Shown here: one piece after another, positions 36,166 to 44,281 of the stretch
How the letters are laid out: each line of letters begins with the position of its first letter
Position numbering within the stretch: position 1 is the stretch's first letter
Assembly (NCBI GenBank): GCA_006844585.1
Contig: SPJM01000192.1
Location: forward strand, 1 to 50,721
Length of the DNA stretch: 50,721 bases
Direction: 5' to 3'
Source of the DNA: Methylococcaceae bacterium
GTDB taxonomy: Bacteria; Pseudomonadota; Gammaproteobacteria; Methylococcales; Methylomonadaceae
Notes under the pieces: generated by a model
Seen by the model: the letters and a program-made list of their open reading frames with translations, nothing else
What the model was told of the DNA's origin: nothing
The model's database searches: none
Position numbers and translations under genes: made by a program

Positions 36166-37848
36166 TTAACGATGTTTGCCGCTGCGCCAAATCGATATCA
36201 ACAAGCCAATACCGCTAATCGCGGCAAAACAATATCCAATAAAGCCGAAAGCCGGCAATCCCAATATTTCCGGGCCGCCTTTTATCGTCATCACGATTGA
36301 AGTGCCGATAATCAGGGCCGCTGTGACGATGCCCATGGTTAAACGACTAATCGCTCGATCAGTACGCTCCACATATTGCCCTAAACGCTGAACATTTATT
36401 TGAACTTGCATACCGCCTTTTCTGGAGGCTCTTAATAAAAAACGCAACTCCTTAGGCAAATCCGCCAATAAATCCACCGCGCTGATAACATTTCGCCATC
36501 CCCGCCGACTCATTGCACCGGGCGTATAACGTTCGGTCATGATCTTTTCAACATGCGGCGCAATCAGCAACAAGGTATTAAAGTCAGGCGTTAATTGTCT
36601 TCCTAAGCCGTCTAAGGTGATATAAGTTTTAATCAATAAAGCTAAATCGGCCGGCAAAATCAATTGATGGTCCCTCAACAAGGTCATCAGGTCGACCATC
36701 ATTTGAGTCAGATTTAAATCTTTTATAGATAATGAACTGTATTGGTCAACAAAGAATTCTATATCCAGCGTCAGCGCTTGCTCATTGGTATGAATGTTAT
36801 CCGACCAATCTTCCAGAATTTCACAGACTTTATGTGGCTCATGGTTGACCATACCAAACAGTAGGCTCACCACCTGTTCCCGACGTTCTTCGGTCAATCT
36901 TCCCACCATTCCGAAATCCAGAAAAGCTAATCGGTTGTCCGGCAAATACAAAACGTTACCGGCATGCGGGTCGGCATGAAAAAAACCATCTTCCATAATC
37001 ATTTTAATCACCGCATTAGCACCGCGTTCGGCTAAAATTTGGCTATCTAAACCGGCTTTAGCCAAAGCGGTAATATTGCGCCCTTTGATGCCTTCGATAT
37101 ATTCTTGAACGTTTACCCGTTCGCCGGTCCATTCCCAATAGACTTTAGGAATCACAATATTGCCATTATCCGCCAAATTATCGGCAATGCGCTCCGCATG
37201 TCGGCATTCAGCCGCTAAATCTAATTCCTGACGCAGCGAGCGAGTAAATTGACGAACGACTTCACGCGGATGATAGCGCATAAGCTCCGGCGCTTCTGAT
37301 TCCACAATATCCACCATGCGGATCAACAAGCGCAAATCCGCTTCAATAATTTTACGCAGGCCCGGGCGACGAATCTTAACAATCACCTCTTCGCCATCGA
37401 GCAAACGCGCCCGGTGAACCTGAGCAATGGAAGCAGCGGCCAGAGGCGTTTTATTAAATTCCAAAAATAAATTTTCGATGCTGTCGCCGAGATCGCTTTC
37501 CAGTTGCTGTAAAATTTCGTCTATCGGCGAAGCAGGCGCTTGATCTTGTAATTTCTCAAATTCAGCAATATATTGGGCTGGAAATAAATCTACGCGGATG
37601 GCTAAAATTTGCCCTAATTTAATGAACGCCGGCCCTAACTCTTCCAGGACTCGCCTAACCCGTTGCGGCGTATTCAGGGTGATGTGTTGCTCAGCCGGAT
37701 GCCAATGCAATAAGCGACCGGCCTTTTCCAATGCGCGGCTAATGCCCAATTCATGGACAAATCCTGCAAAACCATAGCGAATTAAAATGGATGCAATTTC
37801 TTGAACACGACCAAGATCTCTAGCCGCATTCAACATTTCCCAAAGCAT
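36166..37848 (-). CDS. ABC1/AarF/UbiB-family atypical kinase
   Basis: A UbiB-type protein of 560 residues. Family marks are the KxGQ helix (FIKLGQILAIRVDLFP, Lys77), the Ala-rich loop PLAAASIAQVHRA that replaces the P-loop, the Lys in VIVKIRRPG, the catalytic FFHADPHAGNVLY and metal-binding LDFGMVG. Two membrane helices close the protein (~498-520 and 525-547). UbiB-like proteins help ubiquinone synthesis, probably by extracting membrane intermediates. No other ubi gene is adjacent, so the specific name ubiB is likely but not certain. It converges on gatB. Confidence 0.88.
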   Translation of the reverse strand: MLWEMLNAARDLGRVQEIASILIRYGFAGFVHELGISRALEKAGRLLHWHPAEQHITLNTPQRVRRVLEELGPAFIKLGQILAIRVDLFPAQYIAEFEKLQDQAPASPIDEILQQLESDLGDSIENLFLEFNKTPLAAASIAQVHRARLLDGEEVIVKIRRPGLRKIIEADLRLLIRMVDIVESEAPELMRYHPREVVRQFTRSLRQELDLAAECRHAERIADNLADNGNIVIPKVYWEWTGERVNVQEYIEGIKGRNITALAKAGLDSQILAERGANAVIKMIMEDGFFHADPHAGNVLYLPDNRLAFLDFGMVGRLTEERREQVVSLLFGMVNHEPHKVCEILEDWSDNIHTNEQALTLDIEFFVDQYSSLSIKDLNLTQMMVDLMTLLRDHQLILPADLALLIKTYITLDGLGRQLTPDFNTLLLIAPHVEKIMTERYTPGAMSRRGWRNVISAVDLLADLPKELRFLLRASRKGGMQVQINVQRLGQYVERTDRAISRLTMGIVTAALIIGTSIVMTIKGGPEILGLPAFGFIGYCFAAISGIGLLISIWRSGKHR

Positions 37849-37876
37849 CTAACTCGCCATACTTAAAATTTCACCG

Positions 37877-38509
37877 CTATTCTTGATGATATTTCTTATT
37901 CAGCCAATAATCGACACTGACAAATTTTCCACCGCCGTAAAAAAACAGCGCCAGTAACATGATGATATAAGTTACGGCGAACTCAATTCCATTATTGAGG
38001 ATCACAAAACCGCCTTTTTCAGTCAGCCAGTCATAATTACCGTAATTCTGCAGGATTTCCTTGGCGGCGTTTAATCTTTCTATGGCTGCGGCGGTTCGGT
38101 CGCTGGCGAAAATGCCGCTGCCTTCAGCAATCGCCAACCAGCCGTTTTCCAAATGCACGGTAACCGCAGCTCCTATCATGACTATAATCAGCGGAATAGA
38201 GATAAATCTGACGCCGAATCCGAAAAACAAAAATAACGCGCCCAAAATTTCAGTGGCGGCGACTAAAAACACCATCAGATAAGGAACCGGCAACCCCAAC
38301 CCCCAATCTTCATTACCGAACCAATCGGCTGTAGAAGTGAAGTTCATAAACTTTTTGGAACCCGCCATCCAAAAAATCGGTACTAAATAGAGCCTTATTG
38401 CTAACGGCGCTAAAAAGTCGATGCACTTGGTTTTGTCTAGCCAGCGCAACATCAATTGAACCAATGGCGGAATTTTTTCGGCGCAAGATAAAAGAAGTTC
38501 TTTGTTCAT
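37877..38509 (-). CDS. DoxX-family membrane protein
   Basis: A 210-residue membrane protein. The family marks are APLAIRLYLVPIFWMAGSKK in the first helix, VFLVAATEILGALFLFFGFG and FISIPLIIVMIGAAVTVHL. About four helices are predicted, with a long loop (~125-165) before the last. DoxX proteins include thiosulfate:quinone-linked and redox-associated subunits, but most are of unknown role. GGAGG lies 9 bases before the ATG. It is 28 bp upstream of the ABC1 kinase gene and probably in one operon with it. Confidence 0.85.
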   Translation of the reverse strand: MNKELLLSCAEKIPPLVQLMLRWLDKTKCIDFLAPLAIRLYLVPIFWMAGSKKFMNFTSTADWFGNEDWGLGLPVPYLMVFLVAATEILGALFLFFGFGVRFISIPLIIVMIGAAVTVHLENGWLAIAEGSGIFASDRTAAAIERLNAAKEILQNYGNYDWLTEKGGFVILNNGIEFAVTYIIMLLALFFYGGGKFVSVDYWLNKKYHQE

Positions 38510-38659
38510 GGCCCAGCCTCCTTATTATTCATTTTTCTATTTGGTCAGAGTAGTGTACACAAAATGATGCTGTACGGGTTTATCAATTAAAGAGAAAATA
38601 TGATCAAAAATGAAAAACAGAAGAAGTAGGGAAGAGGAAGGCGATAGGAGAATGCCATT

Positions 38660-38712
38660 ACTGCCATTAAGTTATGCCGAACTGAGGTTATTTATTTCAA
38701 CTTAATGGCAGT
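38660..38712. repeat. 14-bp perfect palindrome (MITE/REP-like)
   Basis: ACTGCCATTAAGTT (38660-38673) is matched exactly by its reverse complement at 38699-38712 with 25 bases between. CCGTAGGGTA on the minus strand directly beside it (about 38720-38729) also occurs at 43501-43510 on the plus strand. Both lie in intergenic DNA. Confidence 0.55.
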
Positions 38713-38759
38713 GGGCGGATACCCTACGGGGAAAAGGAAGAGAGAATCAAGTTTTATTT

Positions 38760-39431
38760 TCAATCATCGCCGCTGAAAGCCGCCAATAATTGCAATAAGC
38801 TCAAGAATAAATTGTAGATAGAGACGTACAAGGATACAGTCGCCAGAATATAATTGGTTTCGCCGCCATGAATGATTGCGCTGGTTTCATATAAGATTAA
38901 CGCCGACATCAGCAAAATAAACATCGCCGAAACTGCTAATGATAGCGCCGGAATCGAAAAGAACACCGCGCCCAAGCCCGCCAAAAATGCAACTAAGATA
39001 CCGACCATTAAAAAGCCGCCTAAAAAGCTGAAATCTTTACGAGTAGTTAAAGCATAAGCGGATAACCCCAAAAAGATGACGCCGGTGCCGCCTAAAGCGG
39101 TCATGATTAATTCCGAGCCATTCGGCAACATGGTTAAATACATGTTCAGAATCGGCCCTAATGTGATGCCCATGAAGCCGGTTAAGGCAAAAACAAAAAA
39201 CAATCCTAAAGAGCTGTTGCTGAATTTACTGGTTAAAAACAACAAACCGAAATAACCAACCATGGTAACAATCATTCCGGGGTGTCCTAAATTCAAATAC
39301 ATAGATACGCCCGCCATCGCAGCGCTAAAAAGCAGCGTCATGGATAGCAGCATATAGGTGTTTTTTAAGACTTTGTTCGTCGCCAATATACTGGCTTCTG
39401 AACGCGTTACAGTTGCAGTATTTAATCTCAT
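38760..39431 (-). CDS. Bax inhibitor-1/YbhL family membrane protein
   Basis: A seven-helix membrane protein of 223 residues. Family marks are KNTYMLLSMTLLFSAAMAGV, FFVFALTGFMGITLGPILN, SAYALTTRKDFSFLGGFL and LILYETSAIIHGGETNYI, where the Asp/Glu pair of the calcium-leak channel core lies near the end. The bacterial homologue BsYetJ is a pH-sensitive calcium channel; YbhL and YccA act on membrane proteins or FtsH. ATG 39431 is used; a TTG four codons upstream is the alternative. The gene stands alone. Confidence 0.92.
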   Translation of the reverse strand: MRLNTATVTRSEASILATNKVLKNTYMLLSMTLLFSAAMAGVSMYLNLGHPGMIVTMVGYFGLLFLTSKFSNSSLGLFFVFALTGFMGITLGPILNMYLTMLPNGSELIMTALGGTGVIFLGLSAYALTTRKDFSFLGGFLMVGILVAFLAGLGAVFFSIPALSLAVSAMFILLMSALILYETSAIIHGGETNYILATVSLYVSIYNLFLSLLQLLAAFSGDD

Positions 39432-39672
39432 ATTATTGCCCAAAAAGTTAATGTGTGTTTAAGACCGTGTAATCTTACAAGAGTTTCCAGGTTTTTGTCA
39501 GTAAAAGTTTGACCAACGAGGATGATTTTTCAAACCAAATCACAACAATGGCCCGCATTATATTTCTTACTCAATATTTATAACAAACAAGGGATCTTTC
39601 GTTAAAATATTAAACGATTATTCGACTATGATTAAAGCCAAGAACAATTACCGCTAACCTACCTTATATTAT

Positions 39673-40059
39673 ATGACCGAAACCCAGCCAACGCCCTATC
39701 ATGTTATCGGCGGCGAAGAAGCCGTGCGCAGCCTGGTGGAAAGATTTTATTTCTACATGGATACTTTGCCTGAAGCGCAAGAAGTACGGCTGATGCATGC
39801 TAAAAGTTTGAAATCAGCCAAACAAAAATTATTCAAATTTTTATCCGGTTGGCTGGGCGGACCAAATCTTTATGTGCAGGAATACGGTCATCCTATGCTT
39901 AGGCGGAGGCACTTACCTTTCACTATTGCGCGCGCGGAACGCGACCAATGGATGTTTTGCATGGATAAGGCGTTGTCCGAATTGGACATTGACGAAGAAA
40001 TGAAAGCGGCTATTCGGCAAGCCTTGGATCAACTGGCCAGCCATATGATTAACCAATAA
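39673..40059 (+). CDS. Group II truncated haemoglobin
   Basis: A 128-residue 2-on-2 haemoglobin of the GlbO type. It has ERFYFYMD (Tyr B10 region), the proximal His80 in RRRHLPF, and Trp93 (G8) in ERDQWMFCMDKA, which is diagnostic of group II. It can bind oxygen or nitric oxide in the cytoplasm. It lies 11 bp before the lapD-like gene on the same strand, so the two may be co-transcribed and gas sensing could feed into adhesion control; that link is inferred. Confidence 0.92.
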   Translation: MTETQPTPYHVIGGEEAVRSLVERFYFYMDTLPEAQEVRLMHAKSLKSAKQKLFKFLSGWLGGPNLYVQEYGHPMLRRRHLPFTIARAERDQWMFCMDKALSELDIDEEMKAAIRQALDQLASHMINQ

Positions 40060-40070
40060 TCAAACTGCTT

Positions 40071-41975
40071 ATGTCTCTATCAAAACAAATGGTTCTGATT
40101 TTAAGCATCATGTTTTTATTGATTTTTTCGATCAATATTCTGCTGAGCGTAAAAAACAGTCGAGACTATTTACAAGGCGAAGCTAATATTCAAGCACAGA
40201 ACACCGCCGTGTCTTTGGGGTTGTCGCTAGCGCCTCATATGCAAAATGAGCAGGATCCTGTTTTGGAAACAATGATTCAAGCGGTATTTGATCGCAGTTA
40301 TTTTCACAAGATCAGCTTAAAAAATAATCAACAAAAAACCTTGGTTGAAGTAAACAATGCGCTAAATCCGTATATCACGCCACAATGGTTTGTTGATTTA
40401 GTTCCGATAAAGCTTGACAGCGCAGTTCATGAAATCAGTCATCAATGGAAAATCGCCGGAACGCTCACGGTCACATTGCATCCCGGTTATGCCTATCAGC
40501 GGCTTTATCAATTAGCCAAAAATACGCTTTATTATTCAGCTTTAACCTTCCTTATCGCAGTGATGCTAATGTTGTTGACCGTGCGCTTAACCTTTAAATC
40601 ATTAAAGAATCTGGAAAAATTGGCGGAAAACATGGCCAACAGTCAGTTTACTACGGTCAAAAAATTACCGTTGACGACTGAAGTCAGGACTTTAACTCTG
40701 ATCATGAACAGTATGTCGGCAAAAATTTCCCAAACCATTCAAAATTTGAATAAAAGAATGAATGAAATTGGAGAAAAGCTGCACAAAGATGATCTAACCG
40801 GTTTATACAAATACAGTGTTTTTGAAACGGATATCAAAAAACTTTATGCGGAAAAACATAACGCCTTTTTAATTAAGTTGAAAGTTGATTGTTTAACTGT
40901 CCTGGCGAAGGAACATAACAGCAAGCAAGTTGATAACTTCTTACAAAAACTGGCTGAAATGTTGTTAGCTGAAAGTCTTCAGCATGGCCCCAAAAAAGTA
41001 CGCGTTTATCGTTTTTACGGCGGCGAATTTGCATTATTGGTAAAAAAAATACAGTTAAACGCCTTGCATGATTTAGCCGAAAAACTCCGCAGCGAATTGA
41101 TCCAACTAGGCAAACAATACCAAATCATTGATGTCGCGCATATGGGTATTGCGCCTTTTAACGCTTTAATTAATACTGATAAACTACTGGAAGCAGCGGA
41201 TGAAGCTTATGAACAGGCGCAACGCATCGGCGTCAACAGTTACGCGGTAAAAATGGACGTGCGGCAATCACGGGATGTGGAGTCCTGGAAAAAAATGATT
41301 TTTGATTGCATTGATCATCGCCGTTACCAAATCCAATACGATAAAAGCATCAACCATATCAAAAACAACACCTTATTAATGGAAGAGGCGTTGATTGTCG
41401 TTAAAGATGACAATAACCACAGCTTACCAATGGCGACTTTTTTTTCGATTGCCGAAAAATTCGCCAAAATTGTTGAGCTGGAAAAACATTTATTGGAAAT
41501 TATTATTGAGTTGGTTCAACAACATCATGTCGATCATATGATCGCGGTCAATTTATCCACCCGAACAGTGAAAAACAAAGCCTTTCATGATTGGCTGGAA
41601 AGAAAATTAAAACATAGTCCGGCGTATTCCAAACAAATCGTATTTTGCGTTACCGCTTATGCCGTCGCCAAGGATATGGAAAGCTATCAAAACTTCATCC
41701 AATTTGCGCATAAATTAGGCGCAAAAGTCATGATTAAACGATTTGAAACGCAATCCATGTCAATAAAAATGTGCAGAAACTTACAGCCGGATTACATTCG
41801 CTTATCGATAGAATTGGCGCGCGATATCGCCAATGACGAACATAAACAGATCTGTGTGGGCACATTAGTGGAAACCGGGAGTATATTGAATATGAGTGTT
41901 TTCGCTGAATCAGTCGGGTCAGATGAAGATCTGGAAACGCTGAAAATGATAGGCATTAACGGTTATCATCGGTAA
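40071..41975 (+). CDS. lapD: LapD-like c-di-GMP receptor with degenerate GGDEF and EAL domains
   Basis: An inner-membrane receptor of 634 residues. Helices at 7-27 and 155-172 flank a periplasmic domain of the LapD/MoxY type (NTAVSLGLSLAP). A HAMP segment (~173-225) leads to a GGDEF domain whose signature is shortened to YGGEF (316-320), so it should be inactive, and to an EAL domain with EEAL (438-441), VNLSTRT (494-500) and KRFET where DDFG is normal. The end (GINGYHR) is short of the usual GxQGYxxxxP. All this fits a receptor that binds c-di-GMP and holds the protease LapG, encoded next. Confidence 0.85.
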   Translation: MSLSKQMVLILSIMFLLIFSINILLSVKNSRDYLQGEANIQAQNTAVSLGLSLAPHMQNEQDPVLETMIQAVFDRSYFHKISLKNNQQKTLVEVNNALNPYITPQWFVDLVPIKLDSAVHEISHQWKIAGTLTVTLHPGYAYQRLYQLAKNTLYYSALTFLIAVMLMLLTVRLTFKSLKNLEKLAENMANSQFTTVKKLPLTTEVRTLTLIMNSMSAKISQTIQNLNKRMNEIGEKLHKDDLTGLYKYSVFETDIKKLYAEKHNAFLIKLKVDCLTVLAKEHNSKQVDNFLQKLAEMLLAESLQHGPKKVRVYRFYGGEFALLVKKIQLNALHDLAEKLRSELIQLGKQYQIIDVAHMGIAPFNALINTDKLLEAADEAYEQAQRIGVNSYAVKMDVRQSRDVESWKKMIFDCIDHRRYQIQYDKSINHIKNNTLLMEEALIVVKDDNNHSLPMATFFSIAEKFAKIVELEKHLLEIIIELVQQHHVDHMIAVNLSTRTVKNKAFHDWLERKLKHSPAYSKQIVFCVTAYAVAKDMESYQNFIQFAHKLGAKVMIKRFETQSMSIKMCRNLQPDYIRLSIELARDIANDEHKQICVGTLVETGSILNMSVFAESVGSDEDLETLKMIGINGYHR

Positions 41976-42128
41976 TTGCTGATGATTATGGGTCTCTACA
42001 GTGTTTACAACTGATTAATGTTTACTTTATTTAGACTGAAAAAAACTTCAACATAGCAGATTATCGGACGCCTAAACACCATACTCAAAATCACGACTTT
42101 CATTGGACTGCTACCGTATGCCGCTGTC

Positions 42129-42698
42129 TTGCCCGGCGAAGATAAATTAGTTCCTCAAACGCATAAAGAATCATCAGGCGATAATCGCATTCTCCAGTGG
42201 CGTCAGTTGATAGCGACCGCCCAAACGCTTCCCGAGATAGAAAAACTGCAACGCGTTAATCATTTTTTTAACCAATTCGCATTTGTCGAAGATGAAATTT
42301 TATGGAAACAAAAAGATTACTGGGCTACGCCTGACGAATTTATTTTACAAGGCGCAGGCGATTGCGAGGACTTTTCCATTGCCAAATACTTTACTTTGCA
42401 AGCAATGGGCGTTGATGATGCTAAAATGCGTTTGACCTATGTAAAAGCGCTTAAACTCAATCAAGCGCATATGGTTCTCTCTTATTTTCCGGATATAAAT
42501 TCCATGCCACTGGTATTGGATAACCTGATTAATGATATTATCAGCGCCGATTTACGAAAGGACTTATTGCCCGTCTACAGCTTTAACGGCAACGGTTTAT
42601 GGATGGCTAAACGACGAGGCCAAGGCAGAAGGGTCGGTCAATCGGATGACTTGAACCTATGGTTTCAACTTAAGCAAAGGATGGTTAATGTTAAATAG
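42129..42698 (+). CDS. lapG: LapG-like periplasmic cysteine protease (start uncertain)
   Basis: A transglutaminase-like cysteine protease (DUF920/BTLCP). The triad is Cys79 (GDCEDFSIAKY), His114 (QAHMVLSY) and Asp131 (PLVLDNL). LapG cuts a large adhesin to free cells from a surface and is held by LapD. The TTG given is the first conventional start. The signal peptide lies upstream in the same frame (IIGRLNTILK then ITTFIGLLPYAAV), but there is no ATG, GTG or TTG before it until ATG 42018, which is separated by an in-frame amber codon at 42054-42056. Thus either a rare start, amber read-through or a mutation. Neither the adhesin nor its exporter is in the window. Confidence 0.82.
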   Translation: MPGEDKLVPQTHKESSGDNRILQWRQLIATAQTLPEIEKLQRVNHFFNQFAFVEDEILWKQKDYWATPDEFILQGAGDCEDFSIAKYFTLQAMGVDDAKMRLTYVKALKLNQAHMVLSYFPDINSMPLVLDNLINDIISADLRKDLLPVYSFNGNGLWMAKRRGQGRRVGQSDDLNLWFQLKQRMVNVK

Positions 42699-42707
42699 GC
42701 AAGCACC

Positions 42708-43457
42708 TTGAAACACAATAAAATACTTTCCGAGCTACCGTTTAATTTTCAGATACGCCGTAGCGACCGCGCCAAGAAAACCAGATTGGTGGTGAGCGAT
42801 AAAAAAATCGAAGTCGTGGCGCCGCATGAGGTCAATCAGCAAACCATTATCGACTTTGTGCATAAGCAACAAGACTGGGTTGTTAAGACCCTTAATAAAT
42901 TGCAGAACCAAATCCAAAGCGTACAAAATCAACAACTGGGTCCTGCAAAATTTATCGACGGCGCGATGATTCCTTATCAAGGCGAAAAGCTCCGGCTGCA
43001 TGTGAAGCCGAATCCGGGCAAACGCTTAAAAATTGAACGCCACGCTTCTGTGGGATTGATTGCTCATTTACCGGCGCATTTGCAAAAAGACAGTCATGAG
43101 CATATTCGTTCAGCTATCATCAAATGGTTGATAGAAGAGTGCAGACAAAGCAGTCAACATTATGTTGATAAACACGCCGAACGCCATCAACTGTTTCCCC
43201 GAACAATCCGAATAAAAAACATGAAAACCCGCTGGGGAAGTTGCGGCGTTAAAAACGACTTAAACATCAACTGGAATTTAATTCTCGCCCCGCCTATTGT
43301 GATGGAATACGTTATCATCCATGAAATTTGCCATATTCGCCATCGCAATCACTCCCGAGACTTTTGGGGCTTGGTAGAGCAACATATGCCGGATTATAAA
43401 GTTCACCGCAACTGGTTAAAAGAGCACGGCCATCTTCTCATGCGCGGTTTAGGCTGA
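42708..43457 (+). CDS. YgjP-like zinc metallopeptidase (DUF45)
   Basis: A 249-residue protein with the YgjP-like layout. The zinc motif is HEICH (205-209) with a third His at 215 (HExxH-x5-H), preceded by RWGSC (175-179), both hallmarks. The N-terminal part (RRSDRAKKTRLVVSDKKIEV) is the typical beta-rich segment. YgjP and SprT-like members are cytoplasmic peptidases; in M48/DUF45 families the substrates are mostly unknown. The start codon is TTG at 42708, 9 bp after the lapG stop, with AGG 8 bases upstream. It may be read with lapD-lapG. Confidence 0.88.
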   Translation: MKHNKILSELPFNFQIRRSDRAKKTRLVVSDKKIEVVAPHEVNQQTIIDFVHKQQDWVVKTLNKLQNQIQSVQNQQLGPAKFIDGAMIPYQGEKLRLHVKPNPGKRLKIERHASVGLIAHLPAHLQKDSHEHIRSAIIKWLIEECRQSSQHYVDKHAERHQLFPRTIRIKNMKTRWGSCGVKNDLNINWNLILAPPIVMEYVIIHEICHIRHRNHSRDFWGLVEQHMPDYKVHRNWLKEHGHLLMRGLG

Positions 43458-43553
43458 TAACTAAGGAACATGCATTTTATAAACGTTCAGCTTTAATGCT
43501 CCGTAGGGTACGCACTGCGCGCCAATGGGGTGTTATACGTTCCTTTTGTGTAG

Positions 43554-43571
43554 GCCAGACTTCAGTCCGGC
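43554..43571. repeat. REP-like imperfect palindrome
   Basis: GCCAGACTTCAGTCCGGC folds as GCC-a-GACT/AGTC-c-GGC with a 2-base loop. Short palindromes of this kind are commonly dispersed in intergenic DNA. Confidence 0.4.
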
Positions 43572-43666
43572 AATACCCGTTAATCGCAGCCGGTGAATCA
43601 ATCACAAAAATCCCGTACTTCAGTTACATCCTCTTTCCGTTTGGCTTTGTAAACTAGACCCAAGTT

Positions 43667-43770
43667 TTAACCCAGCCTTCGATTTTGAATTTATGCACAA
43701 CGCAGCATTGAATAGATGCCATTGCATAATCAACATTGTGCTATTGAGTACGTTTCGAAAGCTGGGTTAA
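43667..43770. repeat. 104-bp palindromic MITE-like insertion in the leader of repeat protein copy B
   Basis: The ends are a perfect 10-bp inverted repeat, TTAACCCAGC (43667-43676) and GCTGGGTTAA (43761-43770), with TTCGA/TCGAA just inside. Inner pairs include TTATGCA/TGCATAA and CACAA/TTGTG. The leader of copy A, at the same point, reads CTAAGTTTTCAGAAACTTAC without this segment; copy B reads CAAGTT, the element, then GAAACTTAC. Copy A is thus close to an empty site. Confidence 0.75.
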
Positions 43771-43807
43771 GAAACTTACTTTTTCAAACAGCCAACAGGA
43801 AAACATC

Positions 43808-44206
43808 ATGAAAACTTTAACAACTGCAACCATCATTTTAGCCGCTGCTTTCGCAACTTCTGTTCATGCTCAATCAACCGTTAAAAAATCGGTTTTGGTT
43901 AATCAATCGGTGAATAAAGCCAACGCGACAATCGCTAAAGGCAAACACAATCTGGCCAGCACTGGTTCGATCAACTTGAAAGACGCCAAAGTGAAAAAAT
44001 CCGTCATCGTTAACCAATCGGTGAACAAAGGCAACAATACGATGGCGTTCGGTAAGAAAAACATTGCGACAACAGGTTCAGTAGCAGTGCGCGATTCAAA
44101 AATTAAAAAATCAGTCGTCGTCAACCAATCCGTTAACAAACGCAATACAACAGTGGCTAAAGGTTATAAAAACACAGCTGCAACTGGTTCAATTACGGTT
44201 GAGTAG
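43808..44206 (+). CDS. Exported 37-residue-repeat protein, copy B
   Basis: The twin of the gene at 17434-17832. It has the same 21-residue signal peptide (cut after VHA) and three repeats at residues 25-61, 62-98 and 99-132, and differs at only three residues (A14, V19, D59). At the DNA level I count about forty silent differences, including the stop codon (TAG here, TAA there), so the protein sequence is under strong constraint and the duplication is not recent. The leader is related to that of copy A but carries the 104-bp palindromic insertion. Shine-Dalgarno AGGA lies before the ATG. The function is unknown; a stacked beta structure is inferred from the repeat. Confidence 0.85.
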   Translation: MKTLTTATIILAAAFATSVHAQSTVKKSVLVNQSVNKANATIAKGKHNLASTGSINLKDAKVKKSVIVNQSVNKGNNTMAFGKKNIATTGSVAVRDSKIKKSVVVNQSVNKRNTTVAKGYKNTAATGSITVE

Positions 44207-44281
44207 TCTTACTCATGGCTCCTGCGTTCTGTGTAGGGGCCAAGCAGTAACGCTCCGCCTTACAAAACATAACCCTGCTAA

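Larger units (their letters stand above)
43458..43807. other. 350-bp leader of repeat protein copy B with embedded repeats
   Basis: It holds CCGTAGGGTA (43501-43510, also near 38720 on the minus strand), a REP-like palindrome GCCAGACTTCAGTCCGGC (43554-43571), a stretch matching the leader of copy A (from about 43600), and the 104-bp insertion at 43667-43770. No gene seen. Confidence 0.6.
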
